Below are positions 1-8,467 of a stretch of DNA of 64,000 nt, in pieces; the stretch's first letter is position 1; every line of letters begins with the position of its first letter. Below the pieces are notes generated by a model. The model saw nothing but the letters and a program-made list of their open reading frames with translations, was not told the DNA's origin and ran no database searches. The DNA is taken from assembly GCF_000422545.1 (NCBI RefSeq), contig NZ_AULZ01000002.1:1-64000 (forward strand), read 5' to 3'. The stretch comes from Desulfocurvibacter africanus subsp. africanus DSM 2603. Its GTDB lineage: Bacteria; Desulfobacterota; Desulfovibrionia; Desulfovibrionales; Desulfovibrionaceae. The translations under genes and the position numbers were made by a program.

Positions 1-10
1 TTTGCCAAAT

Positions 11-127
11 TTCCTGGCGGCCATAGAGGTGGGGCCACACCCGATCCCATTCCGAACTCGGCAGTTAAGACCACCCTCGCCGATGATACTTGGAGTCCAC
101 TCCTGGGAAAGTAGGTCGCCGCCAGGT
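11..127 (+). rRNA. rrf: 5S ribosomal RNA
   Basis: Standard bacterial 5S rRNA of about 117 bases. The terminal helix is visible: CCTGGCGG at 13-20 pairs with CCGCCAGG at 119-126. The conserved internal block CCGATCCCATTCCGAAC lies at 41-57. It is presumably the last gene of an rRNA operon whose 16S and 23S genes lie before the window. A short frame overlapping it is not coding. Confidence 0.95.
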
Positions 128-140
128 TTTTTCTTCCACA

Positions 141-175
141 GCAAGGCCCCGAAGCTCAACGCTTCGGGGCCTTGC
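141..175 (+). terminator. rRNA operon terminator hairpin
   Basis: A perfect 15-bp stem (141-155 with 161-175) encloses the 5-base loop TCAAC, 14 bases after the 5S gene. The following U tract is weak (CGCGTTT), so it is a strong hairpin with a poor T-run. Its position makes it the likely end of the rRNA transcript. Confidence 0.7.
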
Positions 176-308
176 CGCGTTTGCGGGGTCCAATGACCAG
201 CCGACCTACCCCAAGGCCGGCCGCGCCAAGACGACCCAAGTTCCTTAGCCTTCAGACCCCACTGCGCGTCCCCGCGAGCCGCACGGGCGATGGGCGGGGA
301 CATGTCAG

Positions 309-779
309 TTACTCACGCAATGTGGCCGTCAGGCGCAGCGGGTGCAGCAATAGGTCTAGGCCATCGGTGATGTTTGCGGCCACTATGTCCGCGGCAGTCA
401 TAGCGGCCACCGACATGCCCTCATGACCTAGGATGGCGATGCCCAGGGCTGCCTCGGCCAGCATGAGCCGGTCGTTGCGGCCATTGCCCATCGCCGCGCA
501 GCGCTGTGCGCCCAGGCTGCGTATATGATTGCGCTTAGCCTCGGCTTGGTTGCCCGGGGCCAGCACAGCCACTTGGCAGTGCAGTCCCTGGAGCTGCAAG
601 CGCACACTGCCGAAGGTGTCGGCGGTAATGACGTGCACGGATAAATACTGGGCCAGGACAGTCATGCGCTCCACGGCTTCGGGCAGCACCGCGCCGTCGC
701 GAGCGATGGTGCCATTGTAGTCCAGCACGAGGTGCTCCAGCTCCAGACGGCCCAGTCCGGGTATGTCGAACGCTTTCAT
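309..779 (-). CDS. HAD-family phosphatase, soluble P-type-ATPase-like
   Basis: A 156-residue cap-less HAD hydrolase related to the cytosolic phosphorylation domain of P-type ATPases (COG4087-like). Motif I is DYNGT (nucleophile Asp at about residue 20) and motif IV is GNGRND, the arrangement of soluble P-type ATPase-like proteins. The substrate is unknown. The ATG has a GGAG 6 to 9 bases upstream. It lies 24 bp downstream of pstB on the same strand, so it is probably the last gene of the pst operon. A role in phosphate recovery fits the location but is inference. Confidence 0.8.
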   Translation of the reverse strand: MKAFDIPGLGRLELEHLVLDYNGTIARDGAVLPEAVERMTVLAQYLSVHVITADTFGSVRLQLQGLHCQVAVLAPGNQAEAKRNHIRSLGAQRCAAMGNGRNDRLMLAEAALGIAILGHEGMSVAAMTAADIVAANITDGLDLLLHPLRLTATLRE

Positions 780-803
780 GCATACTCCTTCACTGCTCAG
801 ATA

Positions 804-1559
804 TCAGAAACAGTCGTCCAACACCTCTTCCAGTGAGCCGGCCCTTGCCAACTCTTCCTTCTCCAGCACGCGTGACATCTGTCCGGCGCGCATGACCACG
901 ATGCGCTCGGCGATGCGCTGGGCTTGGCGCAGGCTGTGCGAAACAACCAGCAACGTGTAGCGCTCCTTGAGGCGCAGCAACAATTCTTCCAGACGTAAGG
1001 CCGACTGATAATCTACCGAGGCAGTGGGTTCGTCCAGCAGCAGTACATCGGGCTCCAGCGCTATGGCGCGGGCCAGGCATAGCCGCTGCTGCTGGCCGCC
1101 GGAAAGGGTCTGCGCTCCCGCGTTCAAGCGGTTCTCGACTTCGTCCCACAGCCCTGCTTCGTTCAGAGCCGAGCGCATGCGCTCATGGGCTTCTAGGCCC
1201 GCAATGCCGCACACCAGCCGTAAGGGCAGGAGCAGATTTTTCTCCACGCTCATAGGCAGCACGTTAGGCGTCTGGAAAACCATTCCGACCCTGCGGCGCA
1301 GTTCTTCCACATCCCTATCCGGAGCGTAGACGTCCAATTGTCCATCTTTTAGCGCAAGGCGCACCCGACCCGATGTTGTGCAGCCCGGGAAGCACTCATT
1401 GAGTCGGTTTACGGCTCGCAACAAGGTCGTCTTGCCCGAGCCGGAGCGACCCAGGAGCACTGTGATGCCGCCAGCTGGAACTTCCATGTCCACGTCCCTG
1501 ACCACGGGCGTTCCACCGAATGCAACGGTCAACCCTTCAATACGCACGGTGGTGCTCAT
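804..1559 (-). CDS. pstB: Phosphate ABC transporter ATP-binding protein PstB
   Basis: A 251-residue ABC ATPase. It has a Walker A (GRSGSGKT, about residues 33-40), the signature LSGGQQQR, Walker B plus catalytic Glu (LLLDEPTAS) and a switch His (VVSHS). Length and motifs match PstB, the ATPase that drives phosphate uptake on the cytoplasmic face. Its start overlaps the stop of pstA by 4 bases (ATGA), so the two are translationally coupled. The partner permeases and binding protein lie directly upstream. No phoU gene follows; the next gene is a HAD phosphatase. Confidence 0.92.
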   Translation of the reverse strand: MSTTVRIEGLTVAFGGTPVVRDVDMEVPAGGITVLLGRSGSGKTTLLRAVNRLNECFPGCTTSGRVRLALKDGQLDVYAPDRDVEELRRRVGMVFQTPNVLPMSVEKNLLLPLRLVCGIAGLEAHERMRSALNEAGLWDEVENRLNAGAQTLSGGQQQRLCLARAIALEPDVLLLDEPTASVDYQSALRLEELLLRLKERYTLLVVSHSLRQAQRIAERIVVMRAGQMSRVLEKEELARAGSLEEVLDDCF

Positions 1560-2437
1560 GCCGAAGTCCTCCAGCGGCGCTGCATGGTCGCGTGCAGCAG
1601 ATGAGCGCCCAGAAAAATACCCGAGGTCAGCAGCAGGAGCACCAGGGCCGCGCCGAATCCGCGGTTCAGCTCCCCAACCGTCTGGTGCTCGGCCGCGGTG
1701 GTAAAGATGAAGAAGGGCAAGGCCTCGTATTTATCCAGCAAGCCGCGCGGCAGGCCCGCATTGGCCACCACGCCGGTGAGCAAAATCACGGCCGTATCTT
1801 CGGCGGCTCGGCCTATGGCCAGCACGGCGCCGCCCAGGATGCCCTTGCCCGCGGCGGGCAGCTGGATGTGCCGGATGGCCTGGAGCTGCGTCAGACCCAG
1901 GCTCGGCCCCAGAAGTCGCAACTCCTCAGGCAGGCCTTCCAAGGAGGCTTGGGTGGTTTTGATGAGGTAGGGCAGGATGAGCAGGGCCATACAGGTCGCC
2001 GACAGGAGCAGGCAGGTGGTGGCATCGGGCATCAGCGTTTGGCGCAGCAGCAGGATGAGCGCAAAGCCGAACAGGCCCATGACGATTGACGGCACACCGG
2101 CCAGCAGATCCGCGCCCAGGGATAGGGCGGCTTTGGAGCGGCCTGTAGCGAATTCGGCCAAGTGGATGCCACAGGCCACGCCCACGGGAATGGCCAAGGC
2201 GGCGGATAGGATCACCAGGCTCAGGGTTCCGGCGCAGGCCGGCCAGATTCCGTCCCAGACCGGCGCGCGGCCCAGGAGAGCGGCCAGAGGCTGTGTATCA
2301 CCGAAAAAAAGGGCGGCCGAGACCGTGGGCAGGCCTCGGGCTGCCAGGAAAGCCAACAGCGCGACCACGCACAGCACGGGGATGAGCGCGCTAAGCCAAC
2401 AAAAAATTATGAAGGATGTCTGGCCGGATCTGCTCAC
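1556..2437 (-). CDS. pstA: Phosphate ABC transporter permease PstA
   Basis: A 293-residue inner-membrane permease with about six hydrophobic segments. It carries the PstA/CysTW-type BPD transport signature, including the EELRLLGPSLG coupling-helix region that contacts PstB, and GVPSIVMGLFG in the third segment. It forms the channel heterodimer with PstC. It overlaps pstC and pstB by 4 bases on each side, the usual tight pst arrangement. Length is normal for the family. Confidence 0.92.
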   Translation of the reverse strand: MSRSGQTSFIIFCWLSALIPVLCVVALLAFLAARGLPTVSAALFFGDTQPLAALLGRAPVWDGIWPACAGTLSLVILSAALAIPVGVACGIHLAEFATGRSKAALSLGADLLAGVPSIVMGLFGFALILLLRQTLMPDATTCLLLSATCMALLILPYLIKTTQASLEGLPEELRLLGPSLGLTQLQAIRHIQLPAAGKGILGGAVLAIGRAAEDTAVILLTGVVANAGLPRGLLDKYEALPFFIFTTAAEHQTVGELNRGFGAALVLLLLTSGIFLGAHLLHATMQRRWRTSA

Positions 2438-3282
2438 GCGCGGCCTCCGTCAGACCTGTTCAGGCTGCGCAAGGTCAGGTTCACGGCCACGCTGGTGACG
2501 AAGAGGATCAGCCCGCAGGCGAACAGTGACAAATAAGCCGTGCTCTGGCTGTCCGTGGCCACGACCAGGGCGATATGCGCCGTGAGCGTGCGCGTGGCGT
2601 CCAGGAGAGATCCTGGCACCTGAGGCGCGTTGCCGGCGAGCATGAGCGGCACCAGGGTGTCGCCCACGGCGCGGCCGAATCCCAGTGCCGAAGCCGCCAA
2701 TAGCCCGCGCTGGGCGGCAGGCAGGACCACGTATCTCACGGCTTGGGCGCGGGTCAGCCCCAGGGCCGCCGTGGTCAGGCGAACGCGCGGCTCGATGAGC
2801 TCGAACTGGGCGTGCAGCATGAGCACAACCGTGGGCAGCACGAGCAGGCTCAGGGTCAGGGACGCGGCCAGCCAGGAGAAGCCCGAGCCCGAAACAAAGG
2901 CCGCGCGCACGAGCGGCACGAGCAGGAAGACCGCCACGAAGCCGTAGACCACCGTGGGTACGCTGGTCATGAAGCGCACAACGCCCATGACCAGAGCCGC
3001 CGGCTTCCGGGGGCCGACCCCATGGGCGAAGCAGCACAGGCCCAAACCCATGGGCAGGGCCACGGCCATGGATGTGGTGGACAGGCATAGCGAGCCCACG
3101 AGCATAGGCAGAATACCGAATTCGCCCTGGAAGGGCCGCCAGCGCCAGGACAGGACCTGGGTCAGCCCCTCGCCGCACAGTAGCGGCAGGCTGAACCAGA
3201 CCAGGAAGCCGAGGATGGCCAGCACGGCCAGACCAGCCACCAGGGCCGACAGCAGGAGCAGGCCGCGTGTTATTCGTTCCAT
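2434..3282 (-). CDS. pstC: Phosphate ABC transporter permease PstC
   Basis: An inner-membrane permease of 282 residues from the chosen start. The coding frame stays open 102 bases further upstream, but that part is arginine-rich hairpin sequence without membrane character. The ATG at 3282 has CGGAGG 12 bases upstream and is followed directly by the first membrane helix, so it is preferred. Hallmarks include the periplasmic loop after helix 1, the SVPTVVYGF segment and the cytoplasmic coupling region LGLTRAQAVRYVVLP. It forms the channel with PstA. Confidence 0.9.
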   Translation of the reverse strand: MERITRGLLLLSALVAGLAVLAILGFLVWFSLPLLCGEGLTQVLSWRWRPFQGEFGILPMLVGSLCLSTTSMAVALPMGLGLCCFAHGVGPRKPAALVMGVVRFMTSVPTVVYGFVAVFLLVPLVRAAFVSGSGFSWLAASLTLSLLVLPTVVLMLHAQFELIEPRVRLTTAALGLTRAQAVRYVVLPAAQRGLLAASALGFGRAVGDTLVPLMLAGNAPQVPGSLLDATRTLTAHIALVVATDSQSTAYLSLFACGLILFVTSVAVNLTLRSLNRSDGGRA

Positions 3283-3343
3283 AGGATGAAGATGCCTCCG
3301 GCGGCTGGGGGAACGTGGTCCCCCCAGACCCCCCCGCATTTCT

Positions 3344-3383
3344 TGGCGGTGTATTCGCGACAGAGTCGGCGAATACACCGCCA
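3344..3383. repeat. 15-bp perfect inverted repeat between pstS and pstC
   Basis: Arms at 3344-3358 and 3369-3383 pair perfectly (TGGCGGTGTATTCGC and its complement) around a 10-base loop. In the pst transcript it would form a stable hairpin after pstS and just before pstC, next to two further hairpins of the neighbouring repeat. No T tract follows on the minus strand. A role in transcript stability or attenuation is inference. Confidence 0.7.
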
Positions 3384-3391
3384 CGAAACAC

Positions 3392-3455
3392 GGGGTCCAG
3401 GGGAATGATTCCCCTGGTGGGGTGAGGTCTGGAGAGGGGCAACGCCCCTCTCCAG
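3392..3455 (-). repeat. Intergenic hairpin repeat, family B, copy 1
   Basis: Two back-to-back hairpins: 3397-3417 (CCAGGGG / CCCCTGG) and 3429-3455 (12-bp stem, loop AAC), ending 4 bases from the pstS stop codon. The same pair of motifs, in the opposite orientation and slightly diverged, occurs at about 47041-47111, showing that this is a dispersed element. Placed between pstS and pstC, it could reduce read-through so that PstS exceeds PstCAB. Confidence 0.7.
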
Positions 3456-3459
3456 TTAA

Positions 3460-4290
3460 CTACTTCGTGGGGATGTAGCCGCTGGCCTTGGTGATCTCCG
3501 CGCCCTCGGGGCCACGCACGTATTCGATGAAGCTCTTGACGAGTCCCTGCGGCTCGCCCTTGGTGTTCATGTACAGCAGCCGCGTGACTTTGTACGCGCC
3601 ACTGACGGCAGTCTCCTGGCTGGGCTCCACGCCGTCGAGCAGCGGAGCCTTGAGCGTGTCGTCGATGTGGCCGATGCTCACATAGCCGATGGCGTTCTTG
3701 TCGCCAGCCACGGCGGTCTTCATGGCTCCGTTGGAAGCCACCACGTTGGCCGAGTCGATGATGGCGCCCTTGGAGAGCATCTTTTCCCAGAACACCTCGC
3801 GCGTGCCGCTGGCCTCGTCGCGGGTGTACACGTCGATGGCCGCATTGGGGCCGCCGAGCTGCTTCCAGTTGGTGATCTTGCCGGCGAAGATGTCCTTGAC
3901 CTGGGTCTGAGTCAGCCCATGCAGCGGGTTCGCCTTGTGCACCACCACGGCCACGCCGTCGATGGCGAAGGGGAAGGAAACCAGGCCGTACTTGCTCTTC
4001 TCGGCCTCGGTCACGGCCCGGCCGGTATTGCCGATGTCCACCAGGCCCTCGCCGGCCTTTTGCACGCCCACGCCCGAGCCGCCGCCCGCCACGGTTATGC
4101 GGATGGCTGGATTGGTGGTCATGATGCGCTTGGCGGCTTCCTTCATGACCGGAATGTGCGCCGTGCCGCCGCCAATCTCGATGTTGCCGGACTTACCTTT
4201 GAAGGCATCCAGACCCTGGGCCGAGGCCAGCGTGGACATGGCAAGAATGAAGAACGTGATGATTATAAATGTTTCGAGCTTCCTCAACAT
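3460..4290 (-). CDS. pstS: Phosphate-binding periplasmic protein PstS
   Basis: A 276-residue substrate-binding protein of the PstS-like family (PBP superfamily domain). A Sec signal peptide ends near residue 24 (STLASA). The phosphate-binding loops are recognisable in GGGSGVGVQ and in TRDEASGTREVFWE. It captures phosphate in the periplasm and delivers it to PstC/PstA. The ATG has GGGAG 9 bases upstream. It is the first gene of the operon and is separated from pstC by 177 bases containing three hairpins. A possible Pho box lies about 75 bases upstream. Confidence 0.92.
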   Translation of the reverse strand: MLRKLETFIIITFFILAMSTLASAQGLDAFKGKSGNIEIGGGTAHIPVMKEAAKRIMTTNPAIRITVAGGGSGVGVQKAGEGLVDIGNTGRAVTEAEKSKYGLVSFPFAIDGVAVVVHKANPLHGLTQTQVKDIFAGKITNWKQLGGPNAAIDVYTRDEASGTREVFWEKMLSKGAIIDSANVVASNGAMKTAVAGDKNAIGYVSIGHIDDTLKAPLLDGVEPSQETAVSGAYKVTRLLYMNTKGEPQGLVKSFIEYVRGPEGAEITKASGYIPTK

Positions 4291-4363
4291 GGTGGTTCTC
4301 CCTGCATGCGGTTGTTGATGCCTCGGCGCGGCTATAAGTCGATCGTTGCAAGGGTTCTACTCA

Positions 4364-4381
4364 TGTCGCAAAGCTGTAACA
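4364..4381 (-). promoter_or_regulatory. Candidate Pho box upstream of pstS
   Basis: On the minus strand, TGTTACA and TGCGACA form two 7-base direct repeats separated by 4 bases, an 11-bp period. This is the geometry of PhoB boxes (consensus repeat CTGTCAT). It ends 74 bases before the pstS start. Match to the consensus is partial, so this is a candidate only. Confidence 0.4.
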
Positions 4382-4495
4382 AATCGAAATGGCCAATTAT
4401 TTAGCTAAAAATGTATTTGGATTTATGATGTGCCGATCGCGATTCGTGCCTGTGGGAAAGGATAGCTAAGGAGGGAATTGCTCAGCGCCTGATGT

Positions 4496-4957
4496 TTACC
4501 CGGCGTTCAACGCTTTGAACAGGAAGCGATCCAGGGCTGCAGCGAAACGGTGCCGGTCCTTGGCCCCGAGCTGCGGCGGGCCGCCCTGGGCCAGGCCCAT
4601 GGTGCGCATTTCCTGCATGAAGTTGCGCATGGTCAGCCGAGCGCGGACATTATCCTCGGTGTACAACTCCCCGCGCGGATCGATCCCGGTGGCTCCTCGT
4701 TCGACGATCATGGCGGCCAGGGGAATGTCCGCGGTGACGACCAGATCGCCCGGCGAAACCTGATTCGCGATGTACTTGTCCGCCTCGTCGAAACCGCCGG
4801 GCACGCGTATGGCCGTGATGAGCTCCGAGCCTGCGCCTACGGCTCCCAGGTGCCGATTGGCGACCAAGTATACCGGAATGCGCAGGCGCTGCGAGGCCCG
4901 AAGGATGATCTCGCGGATGGCCGCCGGGCAGGCGTCGTCATCGATCCATATCTTCAC
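4496..4957 (-). CDS. DUF188 (YaiI/YqxD, UPF0178) protein
   Basis: A 153-residue member of the DUF188 family, a PIN-like nuclease-fold group of unknown function. The signature IWIDDDACP is at the N-terminus, followed by VTADIPLAA and [13 protein letters not shown] further on. The frame is open upstream, but the GTG at 4957 has GAGGAG 7 bases upstream and gives the usual family length. The metal-binding acidic residues DDD are intact. It stands alone between pstS and the helicase gene. Confidence 0.85.
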   Translation of the reverse strand: MKIWIDDDACPAAIREIILRASQRLRIPVYLVANRHLGAVGAGSELITAIRVPGGFDEADKYIANQVSPGDLVVTADIPLAAMIVERGATGIDPRGELYTEDNVRARLTMRNFMQEMRTMGLAQGGPPQLGAKDRHRFAAALDRFLFKALNAG

Positions 4958-5106
4958 CGGAGTTCTCCTCATGGCAGGTGCGGCACCATTTGCCGGACAT
5001 AAAGATGTCCCGGCATCCGGCGAAGCTCCCATGAACTTCAGGCGGCCGGGACATGATTGTCCTTTGGGCGGGTAGGGCAAAATCCCTTCACCGTATTGCA
5101 GGCAGC

Positions 5107-6705
5107 CTATCTCTTGACTGCGGGCTCGATGTAGATGCGGTTGCCCCTGATCTGGTTGTTGCTCATGATGCGCAGGACATCCTCGGCATACTCTTCCGGA
5201 ACTTCCACGAAGGTGAACTTGTCGTAGATCTCGATCTTGCCGATGAGCCGGCCCGGCATGCCTGTTTCGCCGGCGATGGCGCCGACGACATCCTTGACGC
5301 CGATCTTCAGTCTGCGGCCGACATTCATGAACAGCCTGACCATGCCGGGCTCCGCGCCTGTGTCGCCGTACTTCACAGGGGTTCCGGGCTTGGACTTCTC
5401 GGGTTCCTCGGTCGTGCCCATGAGCATCTTCAGGAGCGCCGCGGCCAGATCAAGCGTGGTGGCTTCCTGCTCCTCCTCGACGAATTCCTGGGCGATGCGC
5501 AGGTACTTGTCGATGCCGCCTTCGGCAATCGTCTCCCGCACCGCGGCAAGGAACTTCTCCGTCCTTGCCTGCTCGACATCGGTGACCGTCGGCACCTTGT
5601 GCTGCACGATCTTGGCCTTGGTGAAGCGCTGGATGTCCCGGAGCTTGTAGAACTCCTTGCCCGAGGCGAAGGTGAAGGCCCTGCCCGAACGTCCGGCACG
5701 GCCGGTGCGGCCGATCCGGTGCACGTAGTACTCCACGTCGCTCGGGATGTCGTAGTTGAACACGGCCTCGATGTCTTCGACGTCGATGCCGCGCGCAGCC
5801 ACGTCCGTGGCTATCAGGATTTCGATGGACCCGGCGCGGAACTTGGCCATGACGCGATCGCGTTGGGCCTGGTTCATGTCGCCGTGCAGGCCGTCGGCCA
5901 TGTAGCCCCTGGCCTGCAGGTGCTCCACCAGCTCATCCACGCCTTTCTTGGTATTCGCGAAGACAACGGTCAGCTTGGGATTGTAGAAATCAATGATCCG
6001 GCACATGGCCTCAAGTCGTCCGAAACGCGGAACCTCGTAGTAGATCTGCTCGACGTTCGGAACGGTCAGGACCTTGTGCGAGACCTTCACGAACTCGGGT
6101 TTGTCGAGGTACTTTTCTGCCAGGCGCATGATCTCCGGGCGCATGGTAGCGGAGAAGAAGATCGTCTGCCGCTCCTCGGGGACATCGTCGAGTATGCGCT
6201 CGATGTCTTCTCGGAAGCCCATGTCGAGCATCTCGTCGGCCTCGTCGAGCACGACCATGCGCACCTTGCCGAGCTTGAGCGTGCCCCGCTCCATGTGGTC
6301 CATGACTCGGCCGGGAGTGCCGATGACGATCTGCACGCCCTGACGCAGCGCCTTGAACTGTCGGTCGATGGGCTGGCCGCCATAGACGGGCAGGACGCGC
6401 AGGTTGAGCTTGTATTTGGCCAGCGTGTTCAGCTCTTCGGCCACCTGGATGGCCAGCTCGCGAGTAGGGCAGAGCACCAGGGCCTGGAGGTCGTGGCTGC
6501 GCGGGTCGACCGCTTCCAGAATGGGAATGCCGAAAGCGGCGGTCTTGCCCGTGCCGGTCTGCGCTTGGCCGACCACGTCCCGTCCTGCCATGACCAGTGG
6601 TATGGCCAGAGCCTGGATGGGAGAAGCTTCCTCGAAGCCCATATCCTCAATAGCCTTGAGCATCTCCTTGGAAAGAGTCAGGCTTTCAAATCGCAAATTT
6701 TCCAT
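5107..6705 (-). CDS. deaD: DEAD-box RNA helicase, CsdA/DeaD type
   Basis: A 532-residue ATP-dependent RNA helicase. Visible motifs are the Q motif near residue 30, AQTGTGKT (48-55), [19 protein letters not shown] (motif II), FFSATM (III), [18 protein letters not shown] and [11 protein letters not shown] (VI). The last 75 or so residues resemble the DbpA-type RNA-binding domain found in DeaD/CsdA ([13 protein letters not shown], then [18 protein letters not shown]). Such proteins remodel rRNA and mRNA structure, often in the cold. It is monocistronic and its ATG matches the family start. Confidence 0.9.
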   Translation of the reverse strand: MENLRFESLTLSKEMLKAIEDMGFEEASPIQALAIPLVMAGRDVVGQAQTGTGKTAAFGIPILEAVDPRSHDLQALVLCPTRELAIQVAEELNTLAKYKLNLRVLPVYGGQPIDRQFKALRQGVQIVIGTPGRVMDHMERGTLKLGKVRMVVLDEADEMLDMGFREDIERILDDVPEERQTIFFSATMRPEIMRLAEKYLDKPEFVKVSHKVLTVPNVEQIYYEVPRFGRLEAMCRIIDFYNPKLTVVFANTKKGVDELVEHLQARGYMADGLHGDMNQAQRDRVMAKFRAGSIEILIATDVAARGIDVEDIEAVFNYDIPSDVEYYVHRIGRTGRAGRSGRAFTFASGKEFYKLRDIQRFTKAKIVQHKVPTVTDVEQARTEKFLAAVRETIAEGGIDKYLRIAQEFVEEEQEATTLDLAAALLKMLMGTTEEPEKSKPGTPVKYGDTGAEPGMVRLFMNVGRRLKIGVKDVVGAIAGETGMPGRLIGKIEIYDKFTFVEVPEEYAEDVLRIMSNNQIRGNRIYIEPAVKR

Positions 6706-6993
6706 GCTTATTTCCTTGTCGCGCGAAGCGCAGCGTAGTGTCAGCGTAATGTAATTGTCGCCGAACAGAGTTCGCCATTATAAGGAAATTGGCCAGGAAG
6801 TCACCTGCGGATGTGCCCTGTGAAGTCCGGACTCTTCGAGGGTAACCGCAGGGCGGGCGTATGCCTGCGGCAAGGCCCGCCTTGCGTGAGCCGCAGGGGC
6901 GACGTATAGGAGGTTGACAGCGCCGGCCCGGCTTTTTCGATCATCCGTGCCGGTTCTTCCATTCATTACCGAATTACCAAATAACGAGGCCGC

Positions 6994-8169
6994 ATGTTCA
7001 CACTCGCCCGCGAAAGCTCCATACTTGTCTCTTGCCCCAAGGGCATGGCCCCCTACGTCGCCCTGGAGATGGGCGAGCTTGGCTATGAAACGCAGGAGCT
7101 GGAGGCAGGGGTGCGCACCACGGGCACGCTTCACGACTGCATGCGCCTGAATCTGCATCTGCGTTGCGGCCACCGCGTTCATTACCGCCTCAAGCGCTTC
7201 GGGGCCTTGCATCCGGACATGGTCTACCGCGAGGTCAACTCCATCCCCTGGGAGGAGATCTTCGCGGCTGACGGCTACCTGAGCGTGCACTCGTCGGTCG
7301 TGCACCCCACCATCAGCGACACCCGTTTTCCCAACCTGCGCATCAAGGACGCAGTGGTGGACCGTTTCTCGCAAAAGACGGGAAGCCGGCCCGACTCCGG
7401 CCCTGACGAGGGCAAAGGGGTCTGCCTGTTTCTGCACTGGCGCGAAAAGAAGGCCGAGTTGTTCCTGGACACCACGGGCATTCCGTTGCCCAAGCGCGGC
7501 TACAGGCTCAATCCTTTCCGCGCGCCCATGCAGGAGACTCTGGCCGCGTCGGTGATCCGGGCGACCTTCTGGGACCCGGCCGACAACTTCGTGAACCCCA
7601 TGTGCGGCAGCGGCACGCTGGCCATCGAGGCCGCGCTCATGGCCCGCAACATCGCGCCCGGCCTGCTGCGCGAATCCTTCGCTTTCATGCACCTTTCAGA
7701 GTTCGACGCCTCCGCGTGGCAGCAGATGCGCACCGAGGCCGAAGCCGCCATCCTGCCTCGGCCCAAGGGACGCATCATCGCCTCGGATATCGATCCGCAG
7801 GCAGTGGACGCGGCCCGTGACAATGCCCGTCAGGCCGGGGTGGAGGAGAACATTGAATTCACGGTTTGCGACTTCCGTCAGACAACGGTGCCGGAAGGCA
7901 AGGGCGCGGTGCTCGTGAACCCGGAGTATGGCGAGCGACTGGGTGAAGCGGACGAACTCGGCGAAACCTACCAGGCTGTGGGCGACTTCCTGAAGCAGCG
8001 CTGCGCCGGTTACCGGGCAGGCATATTCACGTGCAATCTCGCCTTGGCCAAGCGCATCGGCCTGCGCGCCGAGCGCAAGGCGCCATTCTTCAGCGCCAAG
8101 TTCTCCTGCACGCTGTTCGTGTACAACATGTGGGAGGGAGCGGCGGCGAAGCGCGGAGCATCGGCGTAG
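6994..8169 (+). CDS. RlmL-like THUMP/UPF0020 RNA N2-guanine methyltransferase
   Basis: A 391-residue class I SAM-dependent RNA methyltransferase. An N-terminal THUMP-type region (about 1-165) is followed by a UPF0020 methylase with motif I NPMCGSGTLAIEAA (about 201) and SDIDPQAVDAAR. This resembles the RlmL-K/L family, which modifies 23S rRNA guanines at N2. The catalytic motif IV, usually NPPYGERL, reads NPEYGERL here (about residue 309), an unusual Pro-to-Glu change. It is divergent from the helicase gene. A long antisense frame here is a shadow. Confidence 0.82.
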   Translation: MFTLARESSILVSCPKGMAPYVALEMGELGYETQELEAGVRTTGTLHDCMRLNLHLRCGHRVHYRLKRFGALHPDMVYREVNSIPWEEIFAADGYLSVHSSVVHPTISDTRFPNLRIKDAVVDRFSQKTGSRPDSGPDEGKGVCLFLHWREKKAELFLDTTGIPLPKRGYRLNPFRAPMQETLAASVIRATFWDPADNFVNPMCGSGTLAIEAALMARNIAPGLLRESFAFMHLSEFDASAWQQMRTEAEAAILPRPKGRIIASDIDPQAVDAARDNARQAGVEENIEFTVCDFRQTTVPEGKGAVLVNPEYGERLGEADELGETYQAVGDFLKQRCAGYRAGIFTCNLALAKRIGLRAERKAPFFSAKFSCTLFVYNMWEGAAAKRGASA

Positions 8170-8467
8170 TTCCTCCTCCGCCTTCGCAACGATCCGGGCA
8201 GCTTCCACGCAACATGACGGCACGTCCTGTAGTCTGCAGGCCGTGCTCGTGTTTGCGTGTGGATAAAACCCGACGGCGTTGTCTAGTCATCAGCTACGTG
8301 ATGATGCGACTGCAAGGGCGGCCTTGAATGTGTTTTTCTTTCAACGTGTTGGGCTGGCGTTGATTTCCTTGGAGGCTTGGACTAGAGCCTGATGTATCCA
8401 GAATGGCTTCAACCTTGCGTTGTTTCGGCTTTCGCAACAGCCGCACGCGTCACCCCCGAGGTTTTCC
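8170..8467. other. Intergenic gap
   Basis: 298 bases between the methyltransferase gene and the chemoreceptor gene. No convincing gene, terminator or repeat was seen. An open frame runs through its end but precedes the chosen chemoreceptor start. Confidence 0.5.

Noticed and set aside
5053-6738. 561-codon open frame antisense to the DEAD-box helicase
   Set aside because: All helicase motifs lie on the minus strand; this frame is a by-product of high GC.
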